Translations under genes and position numbers: made by a program
The notes under the pieces: model-generated
The model's database searches: none
What the model was told of the DNA's origin: nothing
The model's input: the letters and a program-made list of their open reading frames with translations, nothing else
Part shown: piece by piece, positions 16,646 through 25,855 of the stretch
How positions within the stretch are numbered: position 1 is the stretch's first letter
Layout: each line of letters begins with the position of its first letter
Assembly (NCBI GenBank): GCA_963743325.1
Contig: CAVUOZ010000004.1
Location: 62,001-126,000, forward strand
Origin: DATFVA01 sp963743325
GTDB taxonomy: Bacteria > Bacteroidota > Ignavibacteria > Ignavibacteriales > Ignavibacteriaceae
Reading direction: 5' to 3'
Length of the DNA: 64,000 nt

Positions 16646-19285
16646 ATGATTAAGAAAATACTGATACCGATTTGTTTGATGATATTATTCCCGAAAATGT
16701 ATTATGCAGAAATTAAACCCGAAGAAAAAATTATTGCCGTTAAAACTAATGCCGCTGTCACAGTCGATGGTTTTCTTAATGAACCTATCTGGAACAGCTC
16801 AGACTGCGTCTCCGGTTTCACACAGCTCGATCCGAATGAGGGTAAATTCCCCAGCGAAAAAACAGTTGTTTACATTGCGTATGATGATAAAGCATTATAT
16901 ATCGCTGCACGGCTGTATGACTCTTCCCCCGATTCCATTTATGCAAATCTTGTAAGGAGAGATGAAGACGCGAACTCTGATCAGTTTACGGTTTACCTTG
17001 ATCCTTATAGTGATAAGAGATCGGGCAATTACTTTGGAATTACAGCAGCCGGGACCCTGAAGGATGGTGTGCTTTACAACGATGAATGGGATGATTATAC
17101 CTGGGATGGAGTGTGGCAGGGTAAAGTTAATATTGATAAAGAAGGATGGACTGCTGAAATAGCAATTCCTTTTTCCCAGCTTAAGTTTAAATCTAATGAT
17201 GTTCAGACATGGGGAATTGATTTTAAACGCGATATAGCCCGCAAGCACGAACGCGATTATCTCGTTTTTATACCTAAAAATGAAAGCGGCTTTGTTTCAC
17301 GCTTTGCCAATCTTGACGGTATAAAAGATATTAAACCATCAAACCAGCTTGAGATACTTCCCTATGTGATTTCCAAAGCTTCGTATACAGGGCATGCACC
17401 CAATGATCCTTTTAATGACGGATCACAATATTCGGCAGGGTTAGGTGCCGATTTAAAGTATGGACTTGGTTCTAACCTTACACTTAATGCTACAATAAAT
17501 CCTGATTTCGGACAGGTGGAAATTGATCCTGCTGTTATAAATCTAAGTGACGTTGAAACATTTTTTGATGAGAAAAGACCTTTCTTTATTGAAGGTTCAA
17601 ACATATTTAATTTTGGATACGGCGGTTCGAGGAGTAACTGGGGTTTTAACTGGGGTAGTCCGGATTTCTTTTACAGCAGAAGGATCGGACGAACACCTCA
17701 GGGTAGCGTTCCTGATGCTGATTTTACCAGTGTTCCCGATGGAACACATATATTAGGTGCCGCAAAGCTGACAGGGAAGATTGACGGTGATATAAATCTG
17801 GGTGTAATCCAGGCTGTCACACAGAGAGAATATGCCGATCTGTCGAATAATAATATGAGTTCGAGTGCTGAAATTGAACCGCTGACCTGGTACGGGGTAT
17901 TCCGTGCACAGAAGGACATAAATGAAGGTGCACAGGGATTAGGTTTTATATCAACAATTACAAAGAGATTTTTTAAAGACGACAGGTTAAAGGATGAAAT
18001 TAATGGTGAGGCGTATACAGGAGGAATAGACGGCTGGACTTTCCTGGATGGTAATAAAGAATGGGTATTAACAGGCTGGGGAGGAGCAAGTTATGTCGGC
18101 GGAACCCGGCAGGATATTTTAGATCTTCAGCAGAACTCACAGCACTATTTCCAGCAGCCTGATTCAAAATTTATCAGGCTTGACAGCTCTGCAACATCAC
18201 TGTCCGGTTACGCGGGGCGGCTTGCAATAAATAAACAAAAAGGAAACATATTTCTTAATTCAGCACTCGGCGTTATTTCTCCCGGTTTTGATGTTAACGA
18301 TCTCGGGTTTTTGTGGAGAACAAATCTCATAAATTATCATTTTGTAAGCGGGTATACCTGGCATTATCCGTCAAGCTGGTTCAGAACTCTGCAGCTAGGC
18401 GGTGCAGTTTTCAGAAGTTATAATTTTGACGGCCAGATTAACTGGCAGGGTGTCTTTGCGCTCGCAAATATGACAACTCTGAATTATTTTGATATAAGTA
18501 CTGATGGTGCTTATAATCCGCAGACGATAAATGACAGAGGAACCCGGGGCGGACCTGTTATGCTTAATCTTCCCGGCTACCAGTTTGATATTTTTGCTAA
18601 CACGGATACGAGAAATTATATAATTTTCAATGTGGGATACAATTCATACATACAGGAAAGTAATTCTAAAAACTGGGGAGTAAGCGTAGGTGTTGACTAC
18701 CGTCCTGCAGCAAATGTTCTTATCAGCGTAAGCCCTTCCTATAGTAAGAACCTGGATAACGCACAATACATCAATACTTTTACCGATCCTTTTGCTTCTG
18801 AAACTTATGGCATGAGATATGTTTTTGGCGAGCTGGATCAGAATACTTTTTCTGCAGGGATAAGGCTTAACTGGACATTTACTCCTGATTTAAGCCTGCA
18901 ATTTTATGCGCAGCCTCTTATTTCAACAGGAAAATATGCAAAATATAAAGAGCTAGCAGAACCGGGAACATATACATTTAATGTTTATGGTGAAGATGGA
19001 ACTACTTATGACAAGGAAACTCATATGGCTGATCCGGATGGAAGCGGACCGGCGGCACCGGTAGACTTAGGTGAAAATGATTTTAAGTTTGTCTCTCTCA
19101 GAGGAAATGCTGTTTTAAGATGGGAATATCTGCCCGGTTCAGCCATATATTTTGTTTGGACACAGACACGGAGTGAATCCTACAGCGATCCGGAATTCCA
19201 GTTCGACAAAGCCATCACAAATTTGACAAGTCTCCATCCTGATAATATTTTCCTTATTAAGATGACATATTGGCTGAATATGTGA
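16646..19285 (+). CDS. DUF5916 outer-membrane protein with CBM9-like N-terminal domain
   Basis: A protein of about 879 residues. I prefer the ATG at 16646 (MIKKILIPICLMILFPKMYY as signal peptide, GGAG upstream) over an in-frame TTG at 16622. The N-terminal 200 residues form a carbohydrate-binding family 9-like domain (AVTVDGFLNEPIWNSSD, DEWDDYTWDGVWQGKV). The long remainder is DUF5916, rich in aromatic beta strands and ending in NIFLIKMTYWLNM, an outer-membrane barrel-like end. It is the last gene of the ECF operon and is followed by a terminator. The family is frequent in Bacteroidota and its ligand is unknown; a role in envelope homeostasis is suggested only by the operon. Confidence 0.88.
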   Translation: MIKKILIPICLMILFPKMYYAEIKPEEKIIAVKTNAAVTVDGFLNEPIWNSSDCVSGFTQLDPNEGKFPSEKTVVYIAYDDKALYIAARLYDSSPDSIYANLVRRDEDANSDQFTVYLDPYSDKRSGNYFGITAAGTLKDGVLYNDEWDDYTWDGVWQGKVNIDKEGWTAEIAIPFSQLKFKSNDVQTWGIDFKRDIARKHERDYLVFIPKNESGFVSRFANLDGIKDIKPSNQLEILPYVISKASYTGHAPNDPFNDGSQYSAGLGADLKYGLGSNLTLNATINPDFGQVEIDPAVINLSDVETFFDEKRPFFIEGSNIFNFGYGGSRSNWGFNWGSPDFFYSRRIGRTPQGSVPDADFTSVPDGTHILGAAKLTGKIDGDINLGVIQAVTQREYADLSNNNMSSSAEIEPLTWYGVFRAQKDINEGAQGLGFISTITKRFFKDDRLKDEINGEAYTGGIDGWTFLDGNKEWVLTGWGGASYVGGTRQDILDLQQNSQHYFQQPDSKFIRLDSSATSLSGYAGRLAINKQKGNIFLNSALGVISPGFDVNDLGFLWRTNLINYHFVSGYTWHYPSSWFRTLQLGGAVFRSYNFDGQINWQGVFALANMTTLNYFDISTDGAYNPQTINDRGTRGGPVMLNLPGYQFDIFANTDTRNYIIFNVGYNSYIQESNSKNWGVSVGVDYRPAANVLISVSPSYSKNLDNAQYINTFTDPFASETYGMRYVFGELDQNTFSAGIRLNWTFTPDLSLQFYAQPLISTGKYAKYKELAEPGTYTFNVYGEDGTTYDKETHMADPDGSGPAAPVDLGENDFKFVSLRGNAVLRWEYLPGSAIYFVWTQTRSESYSDPEFQFDKAITNLTSLHPDNIFLIKMTYWLNM

Positions 19286-19304
19286 AAAAGGAGTTGTAGA
19301 GTAT

Positions 19305-19337
19305 ATAAAAAAGTCGGACGAATGAGTCCGATTTTTT
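19305..19337. terminator. Bidirectional terminator between DUF5916 and OsmC genes
   Basis: TCGGAC (19314-19319) pairs with GTCCGA (19326-19331), flanked by an A-run on the left and TTTTTT on the right. It lies between convergent genes, so it can serve both strands. Confidence 0.85.
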
Positions 19338-19391
19338 ATTTATGATATTTAACCTGATCCCGGCAATTGTGAAGAAAATCAATCAATGATT

Positions 19392-19805
19392 TCATTCTAT
19401 TATTTCATATTTACTCAAGGTTACTGTCGTCTGCATACGTAAAGTATTTTGAATCTCTGCAACTTTGTCAACAAATTCCATCAAATCCCGTATCTCTTCA
19501 TCCCGTGCGCCGGCTGCGACTTTTGCATTATAAGTTATATTTTTGGCCGGTACGCCTTCTCCGCCAAATTCTCCCTCAACTTCTACTTCAACTTTATTTA
19601 CGATTATATTCCTTTTGGCTGCTTCACGATAAATATCATTACAATAGCAGGTAGCCAGCGCCAAAAGAAGAAGTTCCCCTCCGTTCACACTGGAGCCGTA
19701 ACCAATAGCTTTAGGCGGGATCTGAATTGAGCGGGAAATATTATTTGTTGCTACTGCAGCACGATGTGATTCCCGGTTATTATTTACCCTGGCACTTATC
19801 TTCAT
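19392..19805 (-). CDS. OsmC/Ohr-family protein
   Basis: A 137-residue OsmC-fold protein. Members are often thiol peroxidases that reduce organic hydroperoxides. The family core is GGELLLLALATCYCNDIY, followed by KRNIIVNKVEVEVEGEFG. A reactive cysteine pair would normally include one Cys here and a second near the C-terminus. Here the C-terminal strand reads RMQTTVTLSKYEIIE with no cysteine, so this may belong to the OsmC branch without the classical peroxidase pair. It follows the DUF1801 gene by five bases on the same strand, so the two are co-transcribed. Confidence 0.85.
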   Translation of the reverse strand: MKISARVNNNRESHRAAVATNNISRSIQIPPKAIGYGSSVNGGELLLLALATCYCNDIYREAAKRNIIVNKVEVEVEGEFGGEGVPAKNITYNAKVAAGARDEEIRDLMEFVDKVAEIQNTLRMQTTVTLSKYEIIE

Positions 19806-19810
19806 TATAT

Positions 19811-20197
19811 CTACCTATTCTTTGTTTTTGATTTCTCCAGATTTTCCTTTATCCTGAACTTTACAATATTTTTTATAAGTCTTTTAGGTATGGTCTTATT
19901 CAGCGGAAATTGGATCGTTCCTTTGGATGTCTTGTACACGGTTAATTCATTTTTGAAAACTTCATTTACAGCTTTATTACCGGGATAAAAACCTATGTGC
20001 TCAGTATGAGCCATATAGTATACAAGCATTCCATAATATCTAAATGCCGGCATATTATAACTTACTACTTCCTCTGCATAGGGTGCTGCCTCTTTAATTG
20101 TATCTCTGAGTTCTTTTAAAAGTTTCCTCTTCTCCCGCGGTAAAGTCGAAAAGTACTCATCTACCGTTTTAAATTTTTTATGTGACATTGGAGCCAT
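19811..20197 (-). CDS. DUF1801 (YdhG-like) protein
   Basis: A small soluble protein of about 128 residues of the DUF1801 family, related to the Fra/YdhG frataxin-like iron chaperone group. Matching parts are VDEYFSTLPREKRKLLKELR, APYAEEVVSYNMPAFRYYG and HIGFYPGN, with a basic C-terminal helix. I set the start at the second ATG (20197), because GAGG sits five bases before it; the first ATG (20209) overlaps that site. It is the first gene of a two-gene unit with OsmC. The iron-chaperone role known for some relatives is not shown here. Confidence 0.85.
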   Translation of the reverse strand: MAPMSHKKFKTVDEYFSTLPREKRKLLKELRDTIKEAAPYAEEVVSYNMPAFRYYGMLVYYMAHTEHIGFYPGNKAVNEVFKNELTVYKTSKGTIQFPLNKTIPKRLIKNIVKFRIKENLEKSKTKNR

Positions 20198-20356
20198 GCT
20201 ATTCCTCATTGTTTACTTTATTCAAATATCTGAACAGTTAACTGATAAAATCAATAAAAAAATACATCAGCTTCGTTCAGAATTACTTCTTTGCTTACTT
20301 CCCGAAGTATAATAACCTTCTTATATTTATAGTTCAAATTGAAGTTTGTTATAGTT

Positions 20357-21292
20357 ATGAGCGATAAACACACCTTAATACGCATAATAATTGACTACAC
20401 TGCAATTACAATCGGCGCTGTTTTAATGTCGATCGGTATAGGTGTTTTCCTTGTTGATGCGCGTGTTGTGCCCGGAGGTGTCAGCGGACTTGCAATGGCA
20501 CTTCATTATCTTTCCAACAATACTATTCCTGTCGGGTTGATGATATGGGTTTTTAACGTTCCTTTATTCATATGGGGCATCATTTCTCTAGGTAAAAGTT
20601 TCGGTATCAGAACTTTTATCGGATTTACTCTCAACTCATTTTTCATAGATTTTTTTCGCGGAGATATTCCCGGATTTAGTTATATAAAACTTCAGGAAAC
20701 CCAGACCATTAAAAATCTTCTGCATAATGATTTTCTGTTTCTTGTTATGGTAGGTGCTGTTTTACTGGGAGTTGGACTCGGGATTATATTCAAATTTAAA
20801 GGTTCAACCGCCGGCTCTGATATTGTTGCTGCAATAATGCAAAAGAAGTTCGGCGTAAAACCGGGGATGGCTATTATGATAATTGATTTTATCGTTATAA
20901 CAATTGCGGGCTTTATAATTGAACTTAAGGATCTCTCCCCTGATCGTCCCGCTTTCGCACTTACCCTATATGCATTCTTCCTGCTTTTCATTTCGGCAAG
21001 GATTATTGATGCAATAATTGACGGATTTGATTACGCAAGGGCAGTCTATATTATCTCAGATAAATATAATGAGATAGCCAGAGAATTGATGGAGAAAACC
21101 AGCCGCGGTGCTACTGCAATAAAATCGAGAGGATTGTATAAAAATGTCGAACGTGAAGTGATTGTTTCAATAGTTACACTAAAAGAGCTGGGAACTGTCA
21201 CAGATCTGGTGAAAGAAATAGATCCGGATGCATTTATGATAATTAATAACGTCCACGAAGTCAGAGGGGAAGGTTTCAGAAGAAGAATTTAG
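20357..21292 (+). CDS. YitT-family membrane protein (DUF161 + DUF2179)
   Basis: An integral membrane protein of about 311 residues. There are five to six hydrophobic segments in the first 215 residues (YTAITIGAVLMSIGIGVFLV, PVGLMIWVFNVPLFIWGI, LFLVMVGAVLLGVGLGIIF and others) and the family motif FKGSTAGSDIVAAI. The cytoplasmic C-terminal DUF2179 domain is RGATAIKSRGLYKNVEREVI and onward. I take the ATG at 20357 (MSDKHTL) as start; an upstream in-frame TTG at 20339 is possible. The transported substrate is unknown for this family. It is convergent with aceK and not in an operon. Confidence 0.88.
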   Translation: MSDKHTLIRIIIDYTAITIGAVLMSIGIGVFLVDARVVPGGVSGLAMALHYLSNNTIPVGLMIWVFNVPLFIWGIISLGKSFGIRTFIGFTLNSFFIDFFRGDIPGFSYIKLQETQTIKNLLHNDFLFLVMVGAVLLGVGLGIIFKFKGSTAGSDIVAAIMQKKFGVKPGMAIMIIDFIVITIAGFIIELKDLSPDRPAFALTLYAFFLLFISARIIDAIIDGFDYARAVYIISDKYNEIARELMEKTSRGATAIKSRGLYKNVEREVIVSIVTLKELGTVTDLVKEIDPDAFMIINNVHEVRGEGFRRRI

Positions 21293-21312
21293 AATCTGAT
21301 TCCTGATTATCA

Positions 21313-23076
21313 TCAGGCCTGCCGGGAAATTCTTTCAAATCTCTTTGTCCTGTTATACGGAATGATATCTATTATTTCCTCACTAATCAAACTTTTCTTT
21401 ATTTTATCCCAGAAATCAAATGTGTACAAATCTTTATGAACAGAGCCGAATAATCCCTTCAGTGCTTCCGGCAGGCCGATATAATTTTCTATTTCGTCAA
21501 GAAAATAATCGTTTTTTTCTGCAATTATCCATTCCTCCCCGGGGGACATTTCCTCAAATTCATCTTTTGCAGACGGTTTAATTCTGAAATTTGCATTTTC
21601 CAGTGGAACGATATCGTCATAGTCATAGGATACAATTCTTTTATTTTCAGTGACTCCATAATTCCATGTATTAAACAGATCGGCCGGGAATAACCCTGAC
21701 GCAGCAAGATCTTTGAAGAAGTATCCGAAATCAATAACTATTTCACGAAGCGTGTCAACATTTAATTCTGTATTCAGGAAGATGGGGAGAGGAATGACTT
21801 TTCTCTGAACATAGATATGATTAATAATTACATAATCTCCTGCAATTTCTATAGTATCTTTTGCAACTTTATTGAAATCTTCGAGCAGTTTTTTAGAAAA
21901 TCTTTTTGTCCTGAATCTTAGATTTTCAAATTCCTGTGTATCTACCAACCTGCCAGCCCTTTCCCTCAGGGAAACAAAATTATACATATATCTTACGTGA
22001 GATTTACTAATGACTTTATCCGTAATATTTGACGATAGAATAAAGCATGGCTTATCTTTTATAACCTTGAAGACATAATTGAAATTCGGTAATGTAAAGA
22101 CTATCATAACAGCTCCTTCCTCGCCGGGTGCATACTCAAATTTTTCTTTCGAAATATGCACGAATCGGTGCAAATCCCTGTAAAAGTCAGTTTTACCCTG
22201 TCTTGGAAATCCTATTGAATTATATAATTCTGAAACCTGCTTTTCAGAGAGAATAGTCCGCAGAAACCCTATAAGCTGATTAGGAAGATTGATATTAATC
22301 AGAAAATAGGAATAGACAAAGCTGAAGATATTATTTGCATCGGTTTTATTGAGCAGAACGGAATCAATGTAAATTCCGGAACGATCGTTATATAAGGGTA
22401 AAATCAGAGGGATAGAAGACGAATCGACATTTATTCTTCCAACGATATAAGCGACCTTGTTCCTAAAGAAACAGGATTTGATAATATCTATCGAATAGGT
22501 CTTCCCGGAACGGATATATGGCCACAGGAATAAACCGATCTCATTAGAAACATATCCGGTGTCCCTGTTAAGATCTTCAAACCCGGTTTTGAAATTTTGA
22601 TCTGAAATTATTTTTTTAACCAATGTTTTTATTGATACGGAATCGTGATATGTTCTGTAAATATTAGGTCCGCAAACATCCTCTTCCATTTTAGAAATTA
22701 AATGAAAGAACTCTAATTCCCTGTTAATACCAATTGTTTTGAAAATTTTCCTGGATAAAGAGTTGAAAAAAGTTTCTGCAATATTCGCATTACAGTAATT
22801 TCTTAATAATTCTGCGTATGATGTCTTTATTTGAATCCAAAATGCTTTTTTATTTGCCGCATCGGGAATTTTTTGTTCAATCTTATCAGCCAGATTACCT
22901 ACTATATCATCATAGAGAAGTAAACTTTCGGCAGAGTTCTTCCTTATTTCTTTCCATTCACGGTATTCAAATCTTTTCTTTGCCCTGCCGGCAATTTTGT
23001 AATATTCTGACAGGTACTTTTGAAAAGTATCAAATATTTGGATGGATATATTCTGAATTAATGTTTTGTTTTCCAA
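21313..23076 (-). CDS. aceK: Isocitrate dehydrogenase kinase/phosphatase
   Basis: A 587-residue protein of full AceK length. AceK phosphorylates and dephosphorylates isocitrate dehydrogenase to steer carbon between the Krebs cycle and the glyoxylate bypass. Recognised family blocks are FYRDLHRFVHISKEKFEYAP, then GEEGAVMIVFTLPNF, then YVFKVIKDKPCF (ATP loop and the conserved lysine); RAGRLVDTQEFENLRF; and YDYDDIVPLENANFRIKP (catalytic aspartates). The N-terminal 300 residues form the regulatory domain. No aceA or aceB is nearby, and the gene stands alone between a convergent YitT gene and a downstream-oriented small membrane gene. AceK is best known from Proteobacteria. Confidence 0.92.
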   Translation of the reverse strand: MENKTLIQNISIQIFDTFQKYLSEYYKIAGRAKKRFEYREWKEIRKNSAESLLLYDDIVGNLADKIEQKIPDAANKKAFWIQIKTSYAELLRNYCNANIAETFFNSLSRKIFKTIGINRELEFFHLISKMEEDVCGPNIYRTYHDSVSIKTLVKKIISDQNFKTGFEDLNRDTGYVSNEIGLFLWPYIRSGKTYSIDIIKSCFFRNKVAYIVGRINVDSSSIPLILPLYNDRSGIYIDSVLLNKTDANNIFSFVYSYFLININLPNQLIGFLRTILSEKQVSELYNSIGFPRQGKTDFYRDLHRFVHISKEKFEYAPGEEGAVMIVFTLPNFNYVFKVIKDKPCFILSSNITDKVISKSHVRYMYNFVSLRERAGRLVDTQEFENLRFRTKRFSKKLLEDFNKVAKDTIEIAGDYVIINHIYVQRKVIPLPIFLNTELNVDTLREIVIDFGYFFKDLAASGLFPADLFNTWNYGVTENKRIVSYDYDDIVPLENANFRIKPSAKDEFEEMSPGEEWIIAEKNDYFLDEIENYIGLPEALKGLFGSVHKDLYTFDFWDKIKKSLISEEIIDIIPYNRTKRFERISRQA

Positions 23077-23202
23077 TGCTTAACTCAGGGATTTAAATAC
23101 CTTATTCTAAATTTTCCGGATTTCTATTTCTTCAAAACTAAATTGAAGAAAATGGAGATGCAAGAACTTAGAGTTAAGGGCTGCGGACTAGTCAATTACA
23201 TT

Positions 23203-23230
23203 AAAAAAAAGCCCGCATTCAGCGGGCCTT
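23203..23230 (-). terminator. Terminator of the small holin-like gene
   Basis: Read on the minus strand, GCCCGC-loop-GCGGGC (23211-23227) is followed by eight T (23203-23210): a classic intrinsic terminator about 70 bases after the stop of the gene at 23301. Confidence 0.9.
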
Positions 23231-23300
23231 AAAACAAATAACAAACTGTTCATTGGGACACGGATGATCCTGATTTTAGAGTGACAGTCACAATTTCACT

Positions 23301-23570
23301 TTAGGCAGCCTTAGGTTTACTTACGGATTTAGCAACCATATTGTATACCCAGGCTATCAAAAAGCCTCCAATAAACCCGTCGACAAATCCCCAGACAAAT
23401 CCCATTATTGCCCCGCCCCAGCTATAAGAATAACCAATGTAAAATTGAGATAGCCTTGAGATAATTTCACCTTTATATCCGAAGATTAAAAGCCACCAGG
23501 TACCCAGCAGTATGGCAAGACCCCAGACTATTCCGAGTGCGAGTCCCAAAGCTCTTTTACGAAGTTCCAT
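23301..23570 (-). CDS. Small membrane protein, 'bacteriophage holin'-type family
   Basis: An 89-residue protein with two hydrophobic segments (ALGIVWGLAILLGTWWLLIF and GGAIMGFVWGFVDGFIGGFL) and a Lys-rich tail. I set the start at 23570 because GGAGG lies five bases upstream; the in-frame ATG at 23582 overlaps that site. The pattern GxxxGxxWGxxxxxxTW...YSxSWGGAxxGxxxGFxDGFIGGxLxAWxYN is seen in chromosomal proteins that databases label bacteriophage holin. There are no phage genes around it, so a lysis role is doubtful. It has its own terminator and appears monocistronic. Confidence 0.75.
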   Translation of the reverse strand: MELRKRALGLALGIVWGLAILLGTWWLLIFGYKGEIISRLSQFYIGYSYSWGGAIMGFVWGFVDGFIGGFLIAWVYNMVAKSVSKPKAA

Positions 23571-23582
23571 TATAACCTCCAT

Positions 23583-24059
23583 TAATAATGATTATGAATT
23601 GAAAATAGGAGCAGGGTTAAGTAATAATTCAAAGGAATCGAAGCGAGATAAGATTGTTCTATTGAAAGGCCACGCATTAAAAAGCCTCTCTTAATTAATA
23701 TTAAATTAAAATACTATAACAACTTGATAACAATAAAATTCAAAAGCAATCGATTTTTGGTATTAATTTAGTTAATATCTAAAAATCCTTATAGATTAAA
23801 AAGACTACTATGAAAAGGAGTGTAATCAAAAAAGCCCGCCAGGAGACGGACTGTGAAAAGCAGCTTGTATTTTCAGGGAAGTTTAATGAACTGTCACTTT
23901 CAATATTTCTCCAAATCCCGGTATAGCAGGTCCGAAATAAGCACATCAGGGATATAAACTATTCTTTGTTCATTCATGTACACCTTCTTTTTATCTCCGG
24001 TTTCCATCTGATTGTAATCTCTTATTTCATTATTCAACTTTGTAAAACCTATTCCATTA
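23583..24059. other. Intergenic stretch, no confident gene
   Basis: About 480 AT-rich bases upstream of the holin-like gene. The left half presumably holds that gene's promoter, but no clear -35/-10 pair can be picked. On the minus strand a 35-codon frame (23900-24007, METGDKKKVY...DLLYRDLEKY) is open but unsupported. No repeat or RNA gene was recognised. Confidence 0.4.
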
Positions 24060-24281
24060 TTAAATAATATTTCTTGCTATTAAATATGGTATCAGTAAAT
24101 AAAAAACAGTATCACGGACTACGTAATAACCTATTAAAATTGCAAAAATCTTCCAGCCCCTTTTTATTAACAATGATTTGAAACCATCATTTTTGACTAT
24201 TAATATACAGTCGATTATATAATACTTGTATAATCTTACAATGACATTTTTTGACAGCAGTTTTTTTATAATTCGTATCAT
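24060..24281 (-). CDS. Small single-pass membrane protein, hypothetical
   Basis: A 73-codon minus-strand frame from ATG at 24281. The product has a basic N-terminal half (MIRIIKKLLSKNVIVRLYKY) and then KRGWKIFAILIGYYVVRDTV with YLLIPYLIARNII, a likely membrane helix near residues 47-68. I believe similar RGWK...RDTxxYxxxPYLxA proteins occur in related genomes, but I cannot check. It is isolated between a tRNA and an empty stretch. Real gene at moderate odds; function unknown. Confidence 0.45.
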   Translation of the reverse strand: MIRIIKKLLSKNVIVRLYKYYIIDCILIVKNDGFKSLLIKRGWKIFAILIGYYVVRDTVFYLLIPYLIARNII

Positions 24282-24356
24282 ATTATAAATATTGCCGGGA
24301 ATACGGGGTATTGTGCAGTCCCGTATAAGATAAAAAATGAAAACCGACTTGTTTTG

Positions 24357-24430
24357 TACCCCGGAGAGGATTCGAACCTCCGACCAACAGTTTAGGAAAC
24401 TGCTGCTCTATCCTGCTGAGCTACCGGGGC
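24357..24430 (-). tRNA. tRNA-Arg (anticodon CCT)
   Basis: The reverse complement folds as a complete cloverleaf of 74 bases: acceptor GCCCCGG/CCGGGGT (first pair G-U), D-arm GCTC...GAGC, anticodon stem GCAGT/ACTGT with loop TTCCTAA, and T-arm GGAGG-TTCGAAT-CCTCT. The anticodon CCT reads AGG arginine codons. The 3' CCA is not encoded. A perfect 7-bp hairpin (ATACGGG/CCCGTAT, 24301-24326) lies about 30 bases beyond its 3' end. Confidence 0.96.
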
Positions 24431-24697
24431 TTATAATATTAAATTGAACTTTGCAAAGATAAGAAATTCACATTATTCATTAAAATTTTCTAAATAGATC
24501 CGATAGTGAACCTTTTACTTTCGTGAATTTGTAAGATCATAATTCGATGTTGCAATGATTACGGTGATATAAAATTTTTTTAAAAGAATGAGTATTATGG
24601 CGATATTTTTGGAATGGTCGTGTGGGAAAATAGGTTTAAGATCTGGCTTGGTTATTAGTCCCAATTACAGTTTTTTAATCATTTATCAGAATATGAT

Positions 24698-25147
24698 TTA
24701 ACCTCTGAGCTTATCAAGCAGGTTATTTAATATCTCTACTTCGTCATCATTTAAAGTAGTGAACCGCTGGTTAATTCTTTGAATATCTTCATCAAGGTCC
24801 TTGAGCAGTTTAAGTCCCTCCTGTGTTATACATACATCTATATGTCTTCGGTCGGAAATACAGGTTTTCCGGTCAACCAGACCTTTTTCTCTTAACCTTT
24901 CTACAAGGCGTGATACGTCAGACATTTTATCAAGCATACGTTTTTTAATTGACTTTAAATTTACCGTTTCCGGATATTTACCCTTTAGTATCCTGAGAAT
25001 ATTAAATTGCTGAACCGTCAGATTGAATGGTTTAAAAGCCTCTGCATGAATGCCTGCAAGCCAGTTTGCCGTATAGAAGATATTAACTGCCACTTTATGG
25101 TAATCACTATCAAATTTTTGCTGAATAATTTCTTCTTCTATTTTCAT
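24698..25147 (-). CDS. MarR-family transcriptional regulator
   Basis: A 149-residue winged-helix regulator. The fold is visible as FNLTVQQFNILRILKGKYPE, the recognition region LKSIKKRMLDKMSDVSRLVE and the wing RKTCISDRRHIDVCITQEG. MarR proteins usually repress stress or efflux genes until a phenolic or oxidant ligand binds. It is the third gene of a minus-strand operon after a nitroreductase and a pirin, with two bases between it and the pirin stop, and so most likely controls that operon. A YceI gene further upstream may share the control. One non-wing cysteine pair member (C in TCISDRRH) could sense oxidants; that is inference. Confidence 0.9.
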   Translation of the reverse strand: MKIEEEIIQQKFDSDYHKVAVNIFYTANWLAGIHAEAFKPFNLTVQQFNILRILKGKYPETVNLKSIKKRMLDKMSDVSRLVERLREKGLVDRKTCISDRRHIDVCITQEGLKLLKDLDEDIQRINQRFTTLNDDEVEILNNLLDKLRG

Positions 25148-25149
25148 GT

Positions 25150-25854
25150 TTAATTCATTGGTATTTCAATAATTATAAATTCACTACCCTTTTCTGATTT
25201 AATCAGTAACTGACCGGATTCAGAAATTCCCACAGCATCACGTTTGTTTAAGGTTACATCATCCAAAATAATCGAACCTTCTAAAACAAACAAGTATGCT
25301 CCGTTCCCTTTTTTATGGAACTGAAATGTTAATTCTTTTCCGCCGCTTAATCTTCCCCTGTATATTGAAGCATCCTGGTTTATATGAAGAACTTCACCTG
25401 ATTTTTCTCCGGATACTACTTTAAGGATTTCATTTTCTTTAATATCAAACTTTTTCTGATCATATACCGACTTAATACCGCGTTCTTTCGGATAAATCCA
25501 TAACTGAAGAAAATTCACCCGTTCAGAATCTGACGGATTAAATTCGGAATGTGTAACACCTGTTCCGGCAGACATAACCTGAACATCACCTTCATTAATT
25601 ACAGATCCATTTCCCATGCTGTCGCGATGCTCAAGCTGTCCTTTTAGGACAATGGAAATAATCTCCATATTATCATGAGGATGAGTTCCGAATCCTTCTC
25701 CTGGTTCGACTATATCATCATTCAGCACCCTTAAAGGACCGTAATTCATTTTTTCGGGATTATAATAACTCCCGAAACTAAAACTATGTCTGCTATGCAG
25801 CCAGCCGAATTCCGCAATCCCTCTTTCATTTGCACGATGAATAACGCTTTTCAT
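25150..25854 (-). CDS. Pirin family protein (bicupin)
   Basis: A 234-residue pirin with two cupin domains. The N-terminal iron-binding set is complete: GFGTHPHDNMEIISIVLKG provides two His, and GVTHSEFNPS provides the third His and the Glu. The opening GWLHSRHSFSFGSYYNPEKM is the family signature. Some bacterial pirins (YhaK, YhhW) act as quercetin dioxygenases or redox sensors. It lies between the nitroreductase gene (one base apart) and marR (two bases apart) in a tight operon that suggests electrophile or quinone stress handling. Confidence 0.92.
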   Translation of the reverse strand: MKSVIHRANERGIAEFGWLHSRHSFSFGSYYNPEKMNYGPLRVLNDDIVEPGEGFGTHPHDNMEIISIVLKGQLEHRDSMGNGSVINEGDVQVMSAGTGVTHSEFNPSDSERVNFLQLWIYPKERGIKSVYDQKKFDIKENEILKVVSGEKSGEVLHINQDASIYRGRLSGGKELTFQFHKKGNGAYLFVLEGSIILDDVTLNKRDAVGISESGQLLIKSEKGSEFIIIEIPMN

Positions 25855-25855
25855 A

